DNA of 64,000 nt from Hyalangium ruber (GTDB lineage Bacteria > Myxococcota > Myxococcia > Myxococcales > Myxococcaceae): positions 62,001-126,000 of the forward strand of contig NZ_JAXIVS010000007.1 of NCBI RefSeq assembly GCF_034259325.1, written 5' to 3'. This document shows, piece by piece, positions 45,356 to 53,750 of this stretch. The stretch's first letter is position 1. The number at the start of each line of letters is the position of its first letter. Under the pieces are notes generated by a model. It saw nothing but the letters and a program-made list of their open reading frames with translations. It was not told the DNA's origin and did not search any database. Both the position numbers and the translations under genes were made by a program.

Positions 45356-46345
45356 TCAGGCCGCGGCCGCAGCCAACACCGTTCTCCGAATCACCGCTTC
45401 GAGGACCGGAACCTTGTAGGCGTTCTTCGACAGGGGCGTCGCCCCCTTCACGGCCGTCTGCGCCACCTGTCGCGCGAGCCCCTCATCCAGCGTCTTCCCC
45501 ACGAGGAGCTTCTCGGCCTCCGTCGCCCGCCGAGGCGTGGGCGCGACCCAGCCCATGGCGATCGACGCCTGCCGGATGGTCTTCCCCTCCATCTGCAGCA
45601 CCACCGCCACGTCGCAGATGGGCCAGTCGTAGCTCTCCCGCTCACCCTGCTTGTGGTAGGCCGCCTTCGTTCCCGCTCCCGGCGCGGGGATGCGCACGCG
45701 CGTCAACAGCTCGTTCGGCGCGATGACCGTGTCACGCGGGCGATTCATGTCCGGCGGCAACAGGAACTCGGACAGGGGCACCACCCGCGACTTGCCTCCA
45801 GGGCCACTCAGCTCCACCGAGGCGCCATAGGCCACCAGGGCCGTGGCAGGGGTGGAGGCATGCACCATCACCGTGCGCTGGTTGTCGAAGATGGCGTGGT
45901 ACTGGTTCTGGCCCGCGCGGACCCGCTCCACATCGTCTCCCCCGGCCTGATGAAAGTGGTCATGCCGGAAGTACCAGCAGCGGGGCCGCTGGAGCAGGTT
46001 CCCGCCAATCGTGGCGGCATTGCGGACCTGGGGAGTCGCGGCGTGCTCGGCCGCATCCGCCAGCGCCACGAAGCGACGGCGCACCTCGGACTCCCGCGAG
46101 AGGCGGGCCAGCGTCACCAGGGCGCCAAGCTCCAGGCCCTGTTTGGCATCGAAGCGCACCCCGTCCATTCCCTTGATGGTCTTGAGGTTGACCACCCGGC
46201 GCGGGGCCACCACCCCATTCTTCATCAGATCCAGCAGGTCCATTCCTCCGGCCTTGGCGACGACCGGCTGGCGCTCGTTGCCTTCACCCAGCAACGAGAC
46301 GGCCTGCTCCACGGATTCAGCGTCTACCCATTCGAAGCTCTGCAT
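45356..46345 (-). CDS. Molybdenum hydroxylase FAD-binding subunit (PaoB/YagS-like)
   Basis: 329 residues. FAD-binding motifs of the CO dehydrogenase/xanthine dehydrogenase medium subunit: AKAGGMDLLDLMKNG and ATPQVRNAATIGGNLLQRPRCWYF. PaoB-type proteins carry a [4Fe-4S] cluster bound by Cys after the RCWYFR motif; here only the first Cys is present and the next stretch (RHDHFHQAGGDDVERV) lacks the others. Middle gene of a 2Fe-2S/Mo/FAD set (order: iron-sulfur, molybdenum, FAD, small protein). Confidence 0.88.
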   Translation of the reverse strand: MQSFEWVDAESVEQAVSLLGEGNERQPVVAKAGGMDLLDLMKNGVVAPRRVVNLKTIKGMDGVRFDAKQGLELGALVTLARLSRESEVRRRFVALADAAEHAATPQVRNAATIGGNLLQRPRCWYFRHDHFHQAGGDDVERVRAGQNQYHAIFDNQRTVMVHASTPATALVAYGASVELSGPGGKSRVVPLSEFLLPPDMNRPRDTVIAPNELLTRVRIPAPGAGTKAAYHKQGERESYDWPICDVAVVLQMEGKTIRQASIAMGWVAPTPRRATEAEKLLVGKTLDEGLARQVAQTAVKGATPLSKNAYKVPVLEAVIRRTVLAAAAA

Positions 46346-46362
46346 GAATCCTCCGATTCGAC

Positions 46363-48843
46363 TCAGGCGCGCAGCGCCGCGAGCACGTTCGCGGGCGTCA
46401 TCGGAAGCGTCCGAATGCGCTTGCCCGTCGCGTTGTAGAAGGCATTGGCCACCGCCGCCGCGGTCGCCACGTTGGCGGGCTCGGCGACTCCGCGCGCATC
46501 CGTCGAGGACTGCGCCCCGAGCTGCTCGAGCAGGATGACCTCGATGTTCGGCACCTCGCGCGAACCGACGATCTTGTACTGGTCCACGTTGGCGTTGAGC
46601 TGCTGACCGCTGCCGGGGTCCAGGTGCCGCTCCTCGTAGAGGGCGTAGCTCACCCCCTGAATCACCCCGCCGTAGATCTGGCTCTCGGTGAGCTTGGGGT
46701 TGATGGGTCGCCCGCAGTCATGCACCGCGACCAGCCGCTCCACCTTGACGATGCCCGTCTCGGTATCCACCGAGACCTCAGCGAACTGCACGCCTCCGAT
46801 GCCATGCTTGCTGATGCTCATCTCATCGGTCTGCATCATGTAGCCGTCGTAGTCGTCACGGCGCTCGGCCCGGTGGGAGATCTCCTGGAACCGGGCCTTC
46901 TTGACCGCCTCCCGGAACGGCATCGCCGATGAGGCCTTGCCCTTCACCATCACCTTGCTGTCGGCGAAGACGATGTCGTCCGCGTTCGCCTGGAGGATGG
47001 GAGCCAGCCGCGCGGCCAGGTCCCGGGCACAGCGATAGGCGGCGTTGCGAGCCGCGGGCGTCAGGGAGCTGGTGACCCGGCTGCCTCCGGAGGCGGGCCC
47101 CGTCGGATAGCGGGTGTCCCCCACGTAGGAGCCAATCTCCTCGGGACGCAGGCCGAACTCCTCGGCCACCACCTGCGCGAGGATGGTGCGCGTCCCCGTG
47201 CCGATGTCCTGCGTGGCGCTGAAGGCCTCGACGGAGCCATCCCCCGTCACCCGCACCTCACAGGCCGTGTGCCGGTGGACCAGGTAGAGCCACTGGGACT
47301 GGGCGAACCCGACTCCGCGCTTGATGGGCCCCTTGTCCGAGCCCGCGGGCCGCCGCTTGTTCCAGCCGAACCGCTCGGCGCCCACCTTGCGCTCCTGGGC
47401 GCGGGCCACGCAGTCATCCGTCCCCGAGACGTCGATCTTCCCCCGCAGCGCCAGGGGGTCCATTCCAATCTTCTCGGCCAGCTCGTCGATGGCCTGCTCC
47501 AGGCCGAAAATGCCCTGGACCTGACCGGGCGCCCGGAAGGCGGCGCAAGGCCCGGCGTTGGTGAAGACGTCGAACTGCTCTACCTGCACGTTCGGGCAGG
47601 AGTAGAGCGTGGCGTGACAGAAGCCCACCCCCGCGCCGCCGGCAACGCCTCCGCTGCCGTAGGCCTGGAGCTGGAGCGCCACGAGGGAGCCATCACGCTT
47701 CGCCCCCAGCTTGAGACGCTGGATGCTGTTGGGACGGTTGCCGCCCGAGACATGCTCCTCCCGGCGGTCCAGGACCATCCGCACGGGCAGGCGGGCCTTG
47801 CGCGAGAGGTGGATGGCGAGAAGGCCGTAGTTGCCAATCCCATACTTCGCGCCGAAGCCGCCTCCGGTGAAGTCGCTGATCACCCGAACCTTGCTCTTCG
47901 GCAGGTCGAAGTGCTCGGCCGCTTCTTCCCGCACGCTCCCCACGTACTGGGTGGAGGCGTAGAGGGTGAGCCCATCGTCCCGCCAGTCGGCGACGAGGCC
48001 GTGCGGCTCCATGGGCACGTGCGTCTGAACCTGAGTGCGGAACTCCGCCTCGATGACCACGTCGGACTCACGCAGCCCCTTGGCGACGTCTCCGCGCGGG
48101 CCCACGCCTCGGGGCTTCGTGTCGGGACCTCGCACGTTGCCCTTCTGGGGAAGGCCTGGGGGCGCGCCGCCACCGCCCGCGGTCGCCGGCTGCTCGGTGG
48201 GACCCGGGAAGACGCGCGGCGCGTTCTCCTTCATCGCCTCCTCGAGCTCGGTGACATGCGGCAGGGGCTCGTATTCGACTTTGATCAGCTTCACCGCGGC
48301 CTCGGCGGCGCGGGGACTGTCCGCCGCCACCGCCGCGATGGGCTGGCCCGCGTAGCGGATCGTCGGGTAGCGATTGCCCTTCTCCGCGTTGGCGTCGCGC
48401 AGCTTCGCCGTCGCGAGCACGCGCTCCAGGACGTGAATGGCGCGGACTCCCGGGTAGCGCTCGGCCGCCGAGGTGTCGATGGACTTGATGCGCGCATGGG
48501 GCTGGCTCGAGACGACCCGCGCGCCCCAGAGCATGCCGGGCAGCTGGATATCGAAGGTGTAGCGGGCCCGGCCGGTGACCTTCTCGATTCCGTCCAGCCG
48601 AGAGACCGGCTTGCCGATGGACTTGAGCTTCGCGTTCTCGGGCAGGGGCGGCGGCTCGTCCAGCGGCACCCGGCGGGTGACCTCCTTCAGATCCGCGCCG
48701 ACAATCCCATACGGGAGTGCCTGCTGCCGGGAGGGCCCCGGGTTGGGAGTTGGCGGCTTCTGGGGTCCCCCGGCCTGTTCCTTCTGGCCATCGGAAGGCT
48801 TGTTGGAAGCGCGGGTATCGGAGGTGTCCTTGACGCCTTGCAT
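46363..48843 (-). CDS. Molybdenum cofactor-binding aldehyde/xanthine dehydrogenase large subunit (PaoC/YagR-like)
   Basis: 826 residues. The N-terminal 45 residues are a Lys/Gln/Pro-rich extension. The family body starts SIGKPVSRLDGIEKVTGRARYTFD, with FTGGGFGAKYG (Moco contact), AFRAPGQVQ, DIGTGTRTI and the late active-site GVAEPANVATAAAV with the catalytic Glu. Such enzymes oxidise aromatic aldehydes or purine-like substrates with water as oxygen donor. The stop is separated from the FAD subunit start by 17 bases. Confidence 0.9.
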   Translation of the reverse strand: MQGVKDTSDTRASNKPSDGQKEQAGGPQKPPTPNPGPSRQQALPYGIVGADLKEVTRRVPLDEPPPLPENAKLKSIGKPVSRLDGIEKVTGRARYTFDIQLPGMLWGARVVSSQPHARIKSIDTSAAERYPGVRAIHVLERVLATAKLRDANAEKGNRYPTIRYAGQPIAAVAADSPRAAEAAVKLIKVEYEPLPHVTELEEAMKENAPRVFPGPTEQPATAGGGGAPPGLPQKGNVRGPDTKPRGVGPRGDVAKGLRESDVVIEAEFRTQVQTHVPMEPHGLVADWRDDGLTLYASTQYVGSVREEAAEHFDLPKSKVRVISDFTGGGFGAKYGIGNYGLLAIHLSRKARLPVRMVLDRREEHVSGGNRPNSIQRLKLGAKRDGSLVALQLQAYGSGGVAGGAGVGFCHATLYSCPNVQVEQFDVFTNAGPCAAFRAPGQVQGIFGLEQAIDELAEKIGMDPLALRGKIDVSGTDDCVARAQERKVGAERFGWNKRRPAGSDKGPIKRGVGFAQSQWLYLVHRHTACEVRVTGDGSVEAFSATQDIGTGTRTILAQVVAEEFGLRPEEIGSYVGDTRYPTGPASGGSRVTSSLTPAARNAAYRCARDLAARLAPILQANADDIVFADSKVMVKGKASSAMPFREAVKKARFQEISHRAERRDDYDGYMMQTDEMSISKHGIGGVQFAEVSVDTETGIVKVERLVAVHDCGRPINPKLTESQIYGGVIQGVSYALYEERHLDPGSGQQLNANVDQYKIVGSREVPNIEVILLEQLGAQSSTDARGVAEPANVATAAAVANAFYNATGKRIRTLPMTPANVLAALRA

Positions 48844-48844
48844 A

Positions 48845-49489
48845 TCAGCTCTTCCCCTTTCCCTTGCCGCCAGCCTTGGCGGCCGCCAGGGTCGCCTTGA
48901 AGACGTTGGGATAGGTGCCGCACCGGCACAGGTGACCGCTGACCGCCTGCTTCACATCATCGAGGGTGCATTTCGGATTGCGCTCGACCAGGGCGGCGCA
49001 GCTCATCACCATCCCTGGCGTGCAGAACCCGCACTGCATCGCATCGTTCTCCACGAAGGCGCGCTGAACCGGGTGGAGCTCGTCCCCCTGAGCGAGGCCT
49101 TCAATGGTGGTGACCTTGCGGCCCCGGGCGTCGAAGGCCAGCGTCATGCAGCTCGCGGCGACCTCGCCATCGAGCCAGACCGTGCAGGCGGAGCAGGCGC
49201 CGCGGTCGCAGCCAATCTTCGTTCCCGTCATCCCCAGGTGGTTGCGCAGGACCTCGGCCAGCGTCGTGGCGGGGTCGGCCTGAACGGCGACGGAGCGCCC
49301 ATTGATGGACAGGGACAGGGATGCGGGCTCGGGCCCCACCACCGCCGGAGAGGCGTTCGCCGCCACGGCCGTGGCGGACTGGGCCAGGGTGGCGCTCAGG
49401 GCGGAGGCACCCGCTCCCGTGAAGAAAGCGCGGCGGCTGAGCTTGGGAAGCAACGGCTTGGAATCGGAGTCATCATCCGGTGGGGTCAC
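48845..49489 (-). CDS. Molybdenum hydroxylase [2Fe-2S] subunit with Tat signal (PaoA/YagT-like)
   Basis: 214 residues from a GTG at 49489 with AGAGGAG upstream. Tat motif SRRAFFTGAGASAL shows export of the folded enzyme to the periplasm. Two [2Fe-2S] sites: plant-type GCDRGACSACTVWLDG plus a later Cys, and CGFCTPGMVMSC with CRCGTYPNV. First gene of the operon; partner subunits lack signals and would travel with it. A 260-base gap to the divergent PatG-domain gene holds the promoter. Confidence 0.9.
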   Translation of the reverse strand: MTPPDDDSDSKPLLPKLSRRAFFTGAGASALSATLAQSATAVAANASPAVVGPEPASLSLSINGRSVAVQADPATTLAEVLRNHLGMTGTKIGCDRGACSACTVWLDGEVAASCMTLAFDARGRKVTTIEGLAQGDELHPVQRAFVENDAMQCGFCTPGMVMSCAALVERNPKCTLDDVKQAVSGHLCRCGTYPNVFKATLAAAKAGGKGKGKS

Positions 49490-49749
49490 TGTCGAACGCT
49501 CCTCTCGCCGGGCAAGGTACAAGCCCCTCTCCAGACGCCCCACACGGATTGCGCGGACTGGTTCACCAGCTATCGAATCGGCGCCAAGTCGGCTCCCGCC
49601 GCCCTCCCTGCGTCGGGCCGGGACGCATCCGCGTTTCCACGGGACGCAAAGAACGGCCGTATTGCTGGCTTTCCCTCTTAAGCGCGCATGGCCCGCTTCT
49701 TGCTGAACCTCTGCCCGTCATCAGGAACCGGACCTCTGAGGAGCACAGC

Positions 49750-50619
49750 ATGCTGAACATGATCTCCAGCGTCAGTCGGCAGCCCGCGGCCCGCATGCAC
49801 AAGACGGAAGTCCCCTCGATCGTCTTCGCGCTCGGCAGGCTCGGCTACGACTTCGGCTCCGAGGCACGGCGGGACTTCTTCCTCCAGCGGCTGGGCGGCA
49901 CCGCGGCGCACCCCTTCTCCCCGCGGACGCTGGCCGAGTACCTCCTGGCCCACCCCGAGGACGCGCACGGCCTGACGTGGACCCTCACCCTGGACGGCGC
50001 GCCCGCCTATGCCCTGGAGCCCCTGGAGCAGTTCGCCGGCGCGGCCGTTCAGCAGTTGGTCCGGCTGCTGCTGGAGCAGGAGCAGGAAGGGGTCGAGCGC
50101 ATCTCCCTGGCGGGCTGCATCGTCGGCTCCACCTGCCTGCTGACCGGCACCGGCCTGCCCAAGGTCGTCCCCCTGATGCGAGGCATGACCTCCTGGAACA
50201 TCACCCGCTTCACCACGCGCTGCCTGGGAGCACTTCCGCCCGAGGAGGCGACGGAGGAGCGCGAGCGCTACGAAGAGCGGCAGGCGTACCTGCAGCGCTT
50301 CGTGGAGCAGCTCTCGCTGAAGGCCTGGAACCTGGGCACCTCGGCGCGAGATCGGGCGTTGAACTTCGCCATCACCCACGCCTTCCGCGCTGGAGAAGTG
50401 TTCGAGGACGCCTTCCAGTCGCAGCTGGTCCTGGACACCGTCAGCGTGGAGGGCAGCACCGCCTCGAGCCCTGGCTGCGAGTGCTGGGACGTCAAGCTGC
50501 GCTTCCGGGACCCAGCGGGCCGTCACGAGCACGCGCGCAAGGTCTACCGCTACACGGTCGACGTGAACGACTCCATCCCCAGCCTCCTCGGAGGGCTGCA
50601 CACCCGCTTCGAGTTCTGA
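49750..50619 (+). CDS. Stand-alone PatG C-terminal-domain protein
   Basis: 289 residues, ATG at 49750 with GAGGAG before it. The sequence from about residue 20 follows the C-terminal domain of cyanobactin protease PatG: VFALGRLGYDFGSEARRDFF, YLLAHPEDAHGLTWTLTLDGAPAYALEP, a CIVGSTCLLTG strand block, RALNFAITHAF, and YRYTVDVNDSIPSLLGG. No subtilisin protease domain is attached. Cyanobactin PatG proteins use the protease to macrocyclise peptides; this domain has no known activity. No precursor-like gene was seen with certainty next to it. Assignment by memory of the family. Confidence 0.7.
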   Translation: MLNMISSVSRQPAARMHKTEVPSIVFALGRLGYDFGSEARRDFFLQRLGGTAAHPFSPRTLAEYLLAHPEDAHGLTWTLTLDGAPAYALEPLEQFAGAAVQQLVRLLLEQEQEGVERISLAGCIVGSTCLLTGTGLPKVVPLMRGMTSWNITRFTTRCLGALPPEEATEERERYEERQAYLQRFVEQLSLKAWNLGTSARDRALNFAITHAFRAGEVFEDAFQSQLVLDTVSVEGSTASSPGCECWDVKLRFRDPAGRHEHARKVYRYTVDVNDSIPSLLGGLHTRFEF

Positions 50620-50632
50620 GGCGGGACTGTCT

Positions 50633-50668
50633 CCAAAATCACGCGGGCGGAGGGCTCCCGCGCTTTGG
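50633..50668. terminator. Terminator-like hairpin after PatG-domain gene
   Basis: Stem CGCGGG/CCCGCG with an outer CCAAA/TTTGG arm gives a symmetrical hairpin with A and T flanks, ideal for termination in either direction. It lies 14 bases after the PatG-domain stop. Confidence 0.68.
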
Positions 50669-50731
50669 ACTCGACGCGTGCCCCTCGCGCGGGGCTAGGG
50701 TGCCGGCCTTCTCTTGCAGTGGGGGGTACAC

Positions 50732-51502
50732 ATGGCCGCGAAGAAGGGGCGTTTCGACTGGTACGACTTGATGACGACCGACGTTGGCGGTGCCCGGTCG
50801 TTCTACTCGGACATCATCGGCTGGAAGACCACGAAGTGGCCTCAGGGCGACTACGAGATGTTCACCGTGGGCGAGCAGTCCATCGCTGGAATGATGAAGC
50901 TGCCGGAGGAGGCGACGAAGACGGGCGCGATTCCGCACTGGATGGGCCACATCGAGACCGATGATGTCGACGCCACGGCGAAGCAGGCCGAGCAGTTGGG
51001 AGGCCGGGTCTACAGGCGTCCGGAGGACATCCCGACCGTCGGCCGCTTCGCGATCCTGGCGGATCCCCAGGGCGCGATCTTCTCCGTGTTCAAGCCGCTG
51101 TCCCCCATGAATGACGCGCCCCGGGAGCCAGGCTTCTTCAGCTGGTACGAGCTCAACACCACCGACTACCAGGCCGCCTCGAAGTTCTACACGGCGCTGT
51201 TCGGCTGGAAGCAGACGGGCACCTTCAACATGGGCCCGGAGATGGGCGATTACTGGATGTTCGGCCTCGACGCCCAGAAGTCGATGGGCGGCATGTCGAA
51301 CGTCGCCACGCAGATGAAGATGCCTGCGCACTGGCTGTACTACGTGACCGTCAAGGACCTCGACGCGGCCTTGGCCCGCGTCCAGCAGAAGGGGGGCAAG
51401 GTGCTCAACGGTCCCATGGAGGTGCCGGGCGGCGACAGGATCGCCCAGTGTCTGGACCCGCAAGGCGCCGCGTTCGCCCTCCACATGGGCGCCAAGACAT
51501 AG
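50732..51502 (+). CDS. VOC-family protein with two glyoxalase-like domains
   Basis: 256 residues: two VOC repeats (about 8-125 and 137-252). Each starts WYDLMTTDVGGARSFY or WYELNTTDYQAASKFY and ends ILADPQGAIFSVFK or CLDPQGAAFALH. VOC proteins bind metal to act on small substrates (glyoxalase, dioxygenase) or bind antibiotics; the conserved metal residues at the ends of repeats differ from glyoxalase I, so activity is open. ATG at 50732. Confidence 0.87.
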   Translation: MAAKKGRFDWYDLMTTDVGGARSFYSDIIGWKTTKWPQGDYEMFTVGEQSIAGMMKLPEEATKTGAIPHWMGHIETDDVDATAKQAEQLGGRVYRRPEDIPTVGRFAILADPQGAIFSVFKPLSPMNDAPREPGFFSWYELNTTDYQAASKFYTALFGWKQTGTFNMGPEMGDYWMFGLDAQKSMGGMSNVATQMKMPAHWLYYVTVKDLDAALARVQQKGGKVLNGPMEVPGGDRIAQCLDPQGAAFALHMGAKT

Positions 51503-51514
51503 CGCGCCGCCGCG

Positions 51515-52783
51515 TCACAGATACACCGTACACCCGCGTTGCTCGAGCCGCTGGAGCCACGCGGGAAGCGCCGAGAGCTTGTTCCACCGCAGGTCGAGCT
51601 TCTCCAAGCGTGGAAGCGCTCCGAGGCTGGCGGGGAGCGCGCGAAGCCTGTTGCCCCTCAAGTCGAGCGACACCAGGCTTCGCAGCTCCCCCAGAGACTC
51701 CGGGAGTACCCCGAGCTGGTTGTTCCTCAGGTCGAGCTCCACCAACCCCGTGAGCCCACCCATCGACGAAGGGAGCGACGCCAGCCGGTTGTTCTCCAGG
51801 CTGAGCTTCCGGAGGCGCACCAGCCGGCCCAGGGACTCCGGCAGCGAGACCAGCGCGTTGTTCTTCAGGTGGAGCTCCAGCAGGTTCGCCAGCTCGCCCA
51901 GCGACGCAGGCAGCACCTCCAGCCGGTTGTTGTACAGGCGCAGCTCGATGAGCGAGGCCAGCTCGCCCAGGGCTTCGGGGAGCGTCCGCAGCGCGTTGTC
52001 CGTGGCGTTGAAATACCTCAGCGCTCGCAGCTTGCCGATGGATGCGGGCAGGGCCGTCAGCGCGTTGTCACTGAGGTAGAGGTAGTCCGACAGTCCGGTG
52101 AGCTGGCCCAGCGTCTCGGGCACGGCGGTCAACGCGTTGTGGCCCAGGTCCAGCATCCGCAGCTTCGTCAGCGCGCCCAGCTTGGGGGACACGGACACGA
52201 GCTGGTTCTCCGAGAGATCCAACGTCTCGAGGTCCGTCAGGCGCCAGAGCGACTCAGGCACCTCGGTCAGCAGGTTCTTCCCCAGCCGCAGGTCCTTGAG
52301 CCCCGTCAACTGGCCGAGGTGCTCCGGGATGGCCGCCAGTCGGTTGCGCCGCGCGTGCAGCCGCTCCAGGCGCGTCAGCCGCGCCAGGCTCTCGGGAAAG
52401 GTGGTGAGCCGGTTGCCATCCGCGAAGAGCAGCTCGAGCTCGCCCAGCTCGCCCAGCGACTCGGGGAGCTGGGTGAGCGGGTTCTCGTCGGCCATGAGCC
52501 GCTTCAGCCGCCGCAGCCGCCCCACGCTCTCCGGGAGCTGGGTGAGCGAATTGCCTGTCACGTCGAGCTGCTGGAGCCCTTCGAGCGCGCCCAGGGACTC
52601 CGGCAGTGCCGTCAGGCCACACCCTCGCAGGGCCAGGCCACGCGGGACACCCTCCTCCAGATGCACGCTGGCCCCGTCTGCCTCGCTCTCGAGCCGGTCG
52701 ATCGACACGGTGGGAAGGGACGCCCCTTCCGACAGATGACCGCTGCGCCGCAACAGGGCTTCGAGCTCGTCCAGGATGGGCAT
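51515..52783 (-). CDS. Leucine-rich-repeat protein
   Basis: 422 residues. After a 45-residue cap, sixteen consecutive 23-residue LRRs (LPESLGxLxxLxxLdLxxNxL) run to the C-terminus; one has an extra residue (SDYLYLSDNALTAL). No signal peptide, membrane span or fused enzyme. The repeat type resembles bacterial LRR proteins linked to surface or effector interactions. Convergent with the VOC gene, divergent from an SDR gene. Confidence 0.88.
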   Translation of the reverse strand: MPILDELEALLRRSGHLSEGASLPTVSIDRLESEADGASVHLEEGVPRGLALRGCGLTALPESLGALEGLQQLDVTGNSLTQLPESVGRLRRLKRLMADENPLTQLPESLGELGELELLFADGNRLTTFPESLARLTRLERLHARRNRLAAIPEHLGQLTGLKDLRLGKNLLTEVPESLWRLTDLETLDLSENQLVSVSPKLGALTKLRMLDLGHNALTAVPETLGQLTGLSDYLYLSDNALTALPASIGKLRALRYFNATDNALRTLPEALGELASLIELRLYNNRLEVLPASLGELANLLELHLKNNALVSLPESLGRLVRLRKLSLENNRLASLPSSMGGLTGLVELDLRNNQLGVLPESLGELRSLVSLDLRGNRLRALPASLGALPRLEKLDLRWNKLSALPAWLQRLEQRGCTVYL

Positions 52784-52899
52784 GGGTACACTGGCTCCTC
52801 AGGTGGGACCGCTGCGCTGACGTTCAGTGCCGCCCTGACGGTATGCTGAACGGGCCGCATTTCCGCGGCGCATCACACCAGAATCTCCCGAGACACCTC

Positions 52900-53742
52900 A
52901 TGGCACCTGTCGCACTCGTTACTGGCTCCTCCACGGGCATTGGACTCAGCGTAGCCGTCCACCTGGCCAAGGCCGGCTTCGAAGTCGTGGCCACCCTGCG
53001 CAACCCGGAGAAGGCCGATCGCCTGCGTGCCCGCGCCGCCGAGGAGGGCGTCACGCTGGACATCCGCGCGCTGGATGTGGAGAGCGACGACTCGGTCCGC
53101 CAGTGCGTACAGGGCGTCCTTCAGCGCCACGGCCACATCGACGTGCTGGTGAACAACGCGGGGGTGGGCTTCTTCGGCTCGCTGGAGCAGACGCCGATCG
53201 AGGCCCTGCGGCGCATCATGGAGGTGAACTTCTTCGGCGTGTGGCGCGTCACCCAGGCGGTGTTCCCGTCGATGCGCGAGCGACGCTCGGGGCGCATCAT
53301 CACCATGTCCAGCATCGGCGGGCTGCTCGGCCAGCCGTTCGGCGAGGCATACAGCTCGGCCAAGTTCGCGGTGGAGGGCTTCATGGAGAGCCTCGCCCAT
53401 GTGGCGCGGCACCTGGGCATCCATCTCTCGCTCATCCAGCCTGGGCCGGTCCTCACGGAGTTCGTCAACACCGTGCTGGTGGCCGGCAACGGCATGGCCG
53501 GAGAGGCGGGGCCCTACAAGCCCCTGTTCGATGCATACATCTCCCAGTCCAAGGCCTACTTCGGCCCGTGGCAGACGGGCGATGACGTGGCACGCCTCAC
53601 CGTCGAGGTGGCCACCGCCGCCCAGCCCCACCTGCGCTACGTCACCTCGGAGCGCGTGCGCGACATGGGAGCGCGCAAGTACGTGGACCTGACGGGAGCC
53701 ACCTCCATCGCCTTCCCGCGCCTGAACGAACCCCAGGCCTGA
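52900..53742 (+). CDS. Short-chain dehydrogenase/reductase
   Basis: 280 residues: cofactor loop TGSSTGIGLSVAVHLAKAG, VNNAGVGF, catalytic Ser in MSSIGG and YSSAKFAVEGF with Tyr-x3-Lys. A typical classical SDR resembling retinol/3-ketosteroid-type reductases, with a long C-terminus. Convergent with the mrdA gene. Confidence 0.88.
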   Translation: MAPVALVTGSSTGIGLSVAVHLAKAGFEVVATLRNPEKADRLRARAAEEGVTLDIRALDVESDDSVRQCVQGVLQRHGHIDVLVNNAGVGFFGSLEQTPIEALRRIMEVNFFGVWRVTQAVFPSMRERRSGRIITMSSIGGLLGQPFGEAYSSAKFAVEGFMESLAHVARHLGIHLSLIQPGPVLTEFVNTVLVAGNGMAGEAGPYKPLFDAYISQSKAYFGPWQTGDDVARLTVEVATAAQPHLRYVTSERVRDMGARKYVDLTGATSIAFPRLNEPQA

Positions 53743-53750
53743 GCGCGGGG

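Noticed and set aside
49688-49756. 22-codon frame overlapping the start of the PatG-domain gene, considered as a RiPP precursor
   Set aside because: No ribosome-binding site, and it has no leader/core structure; chance frame.
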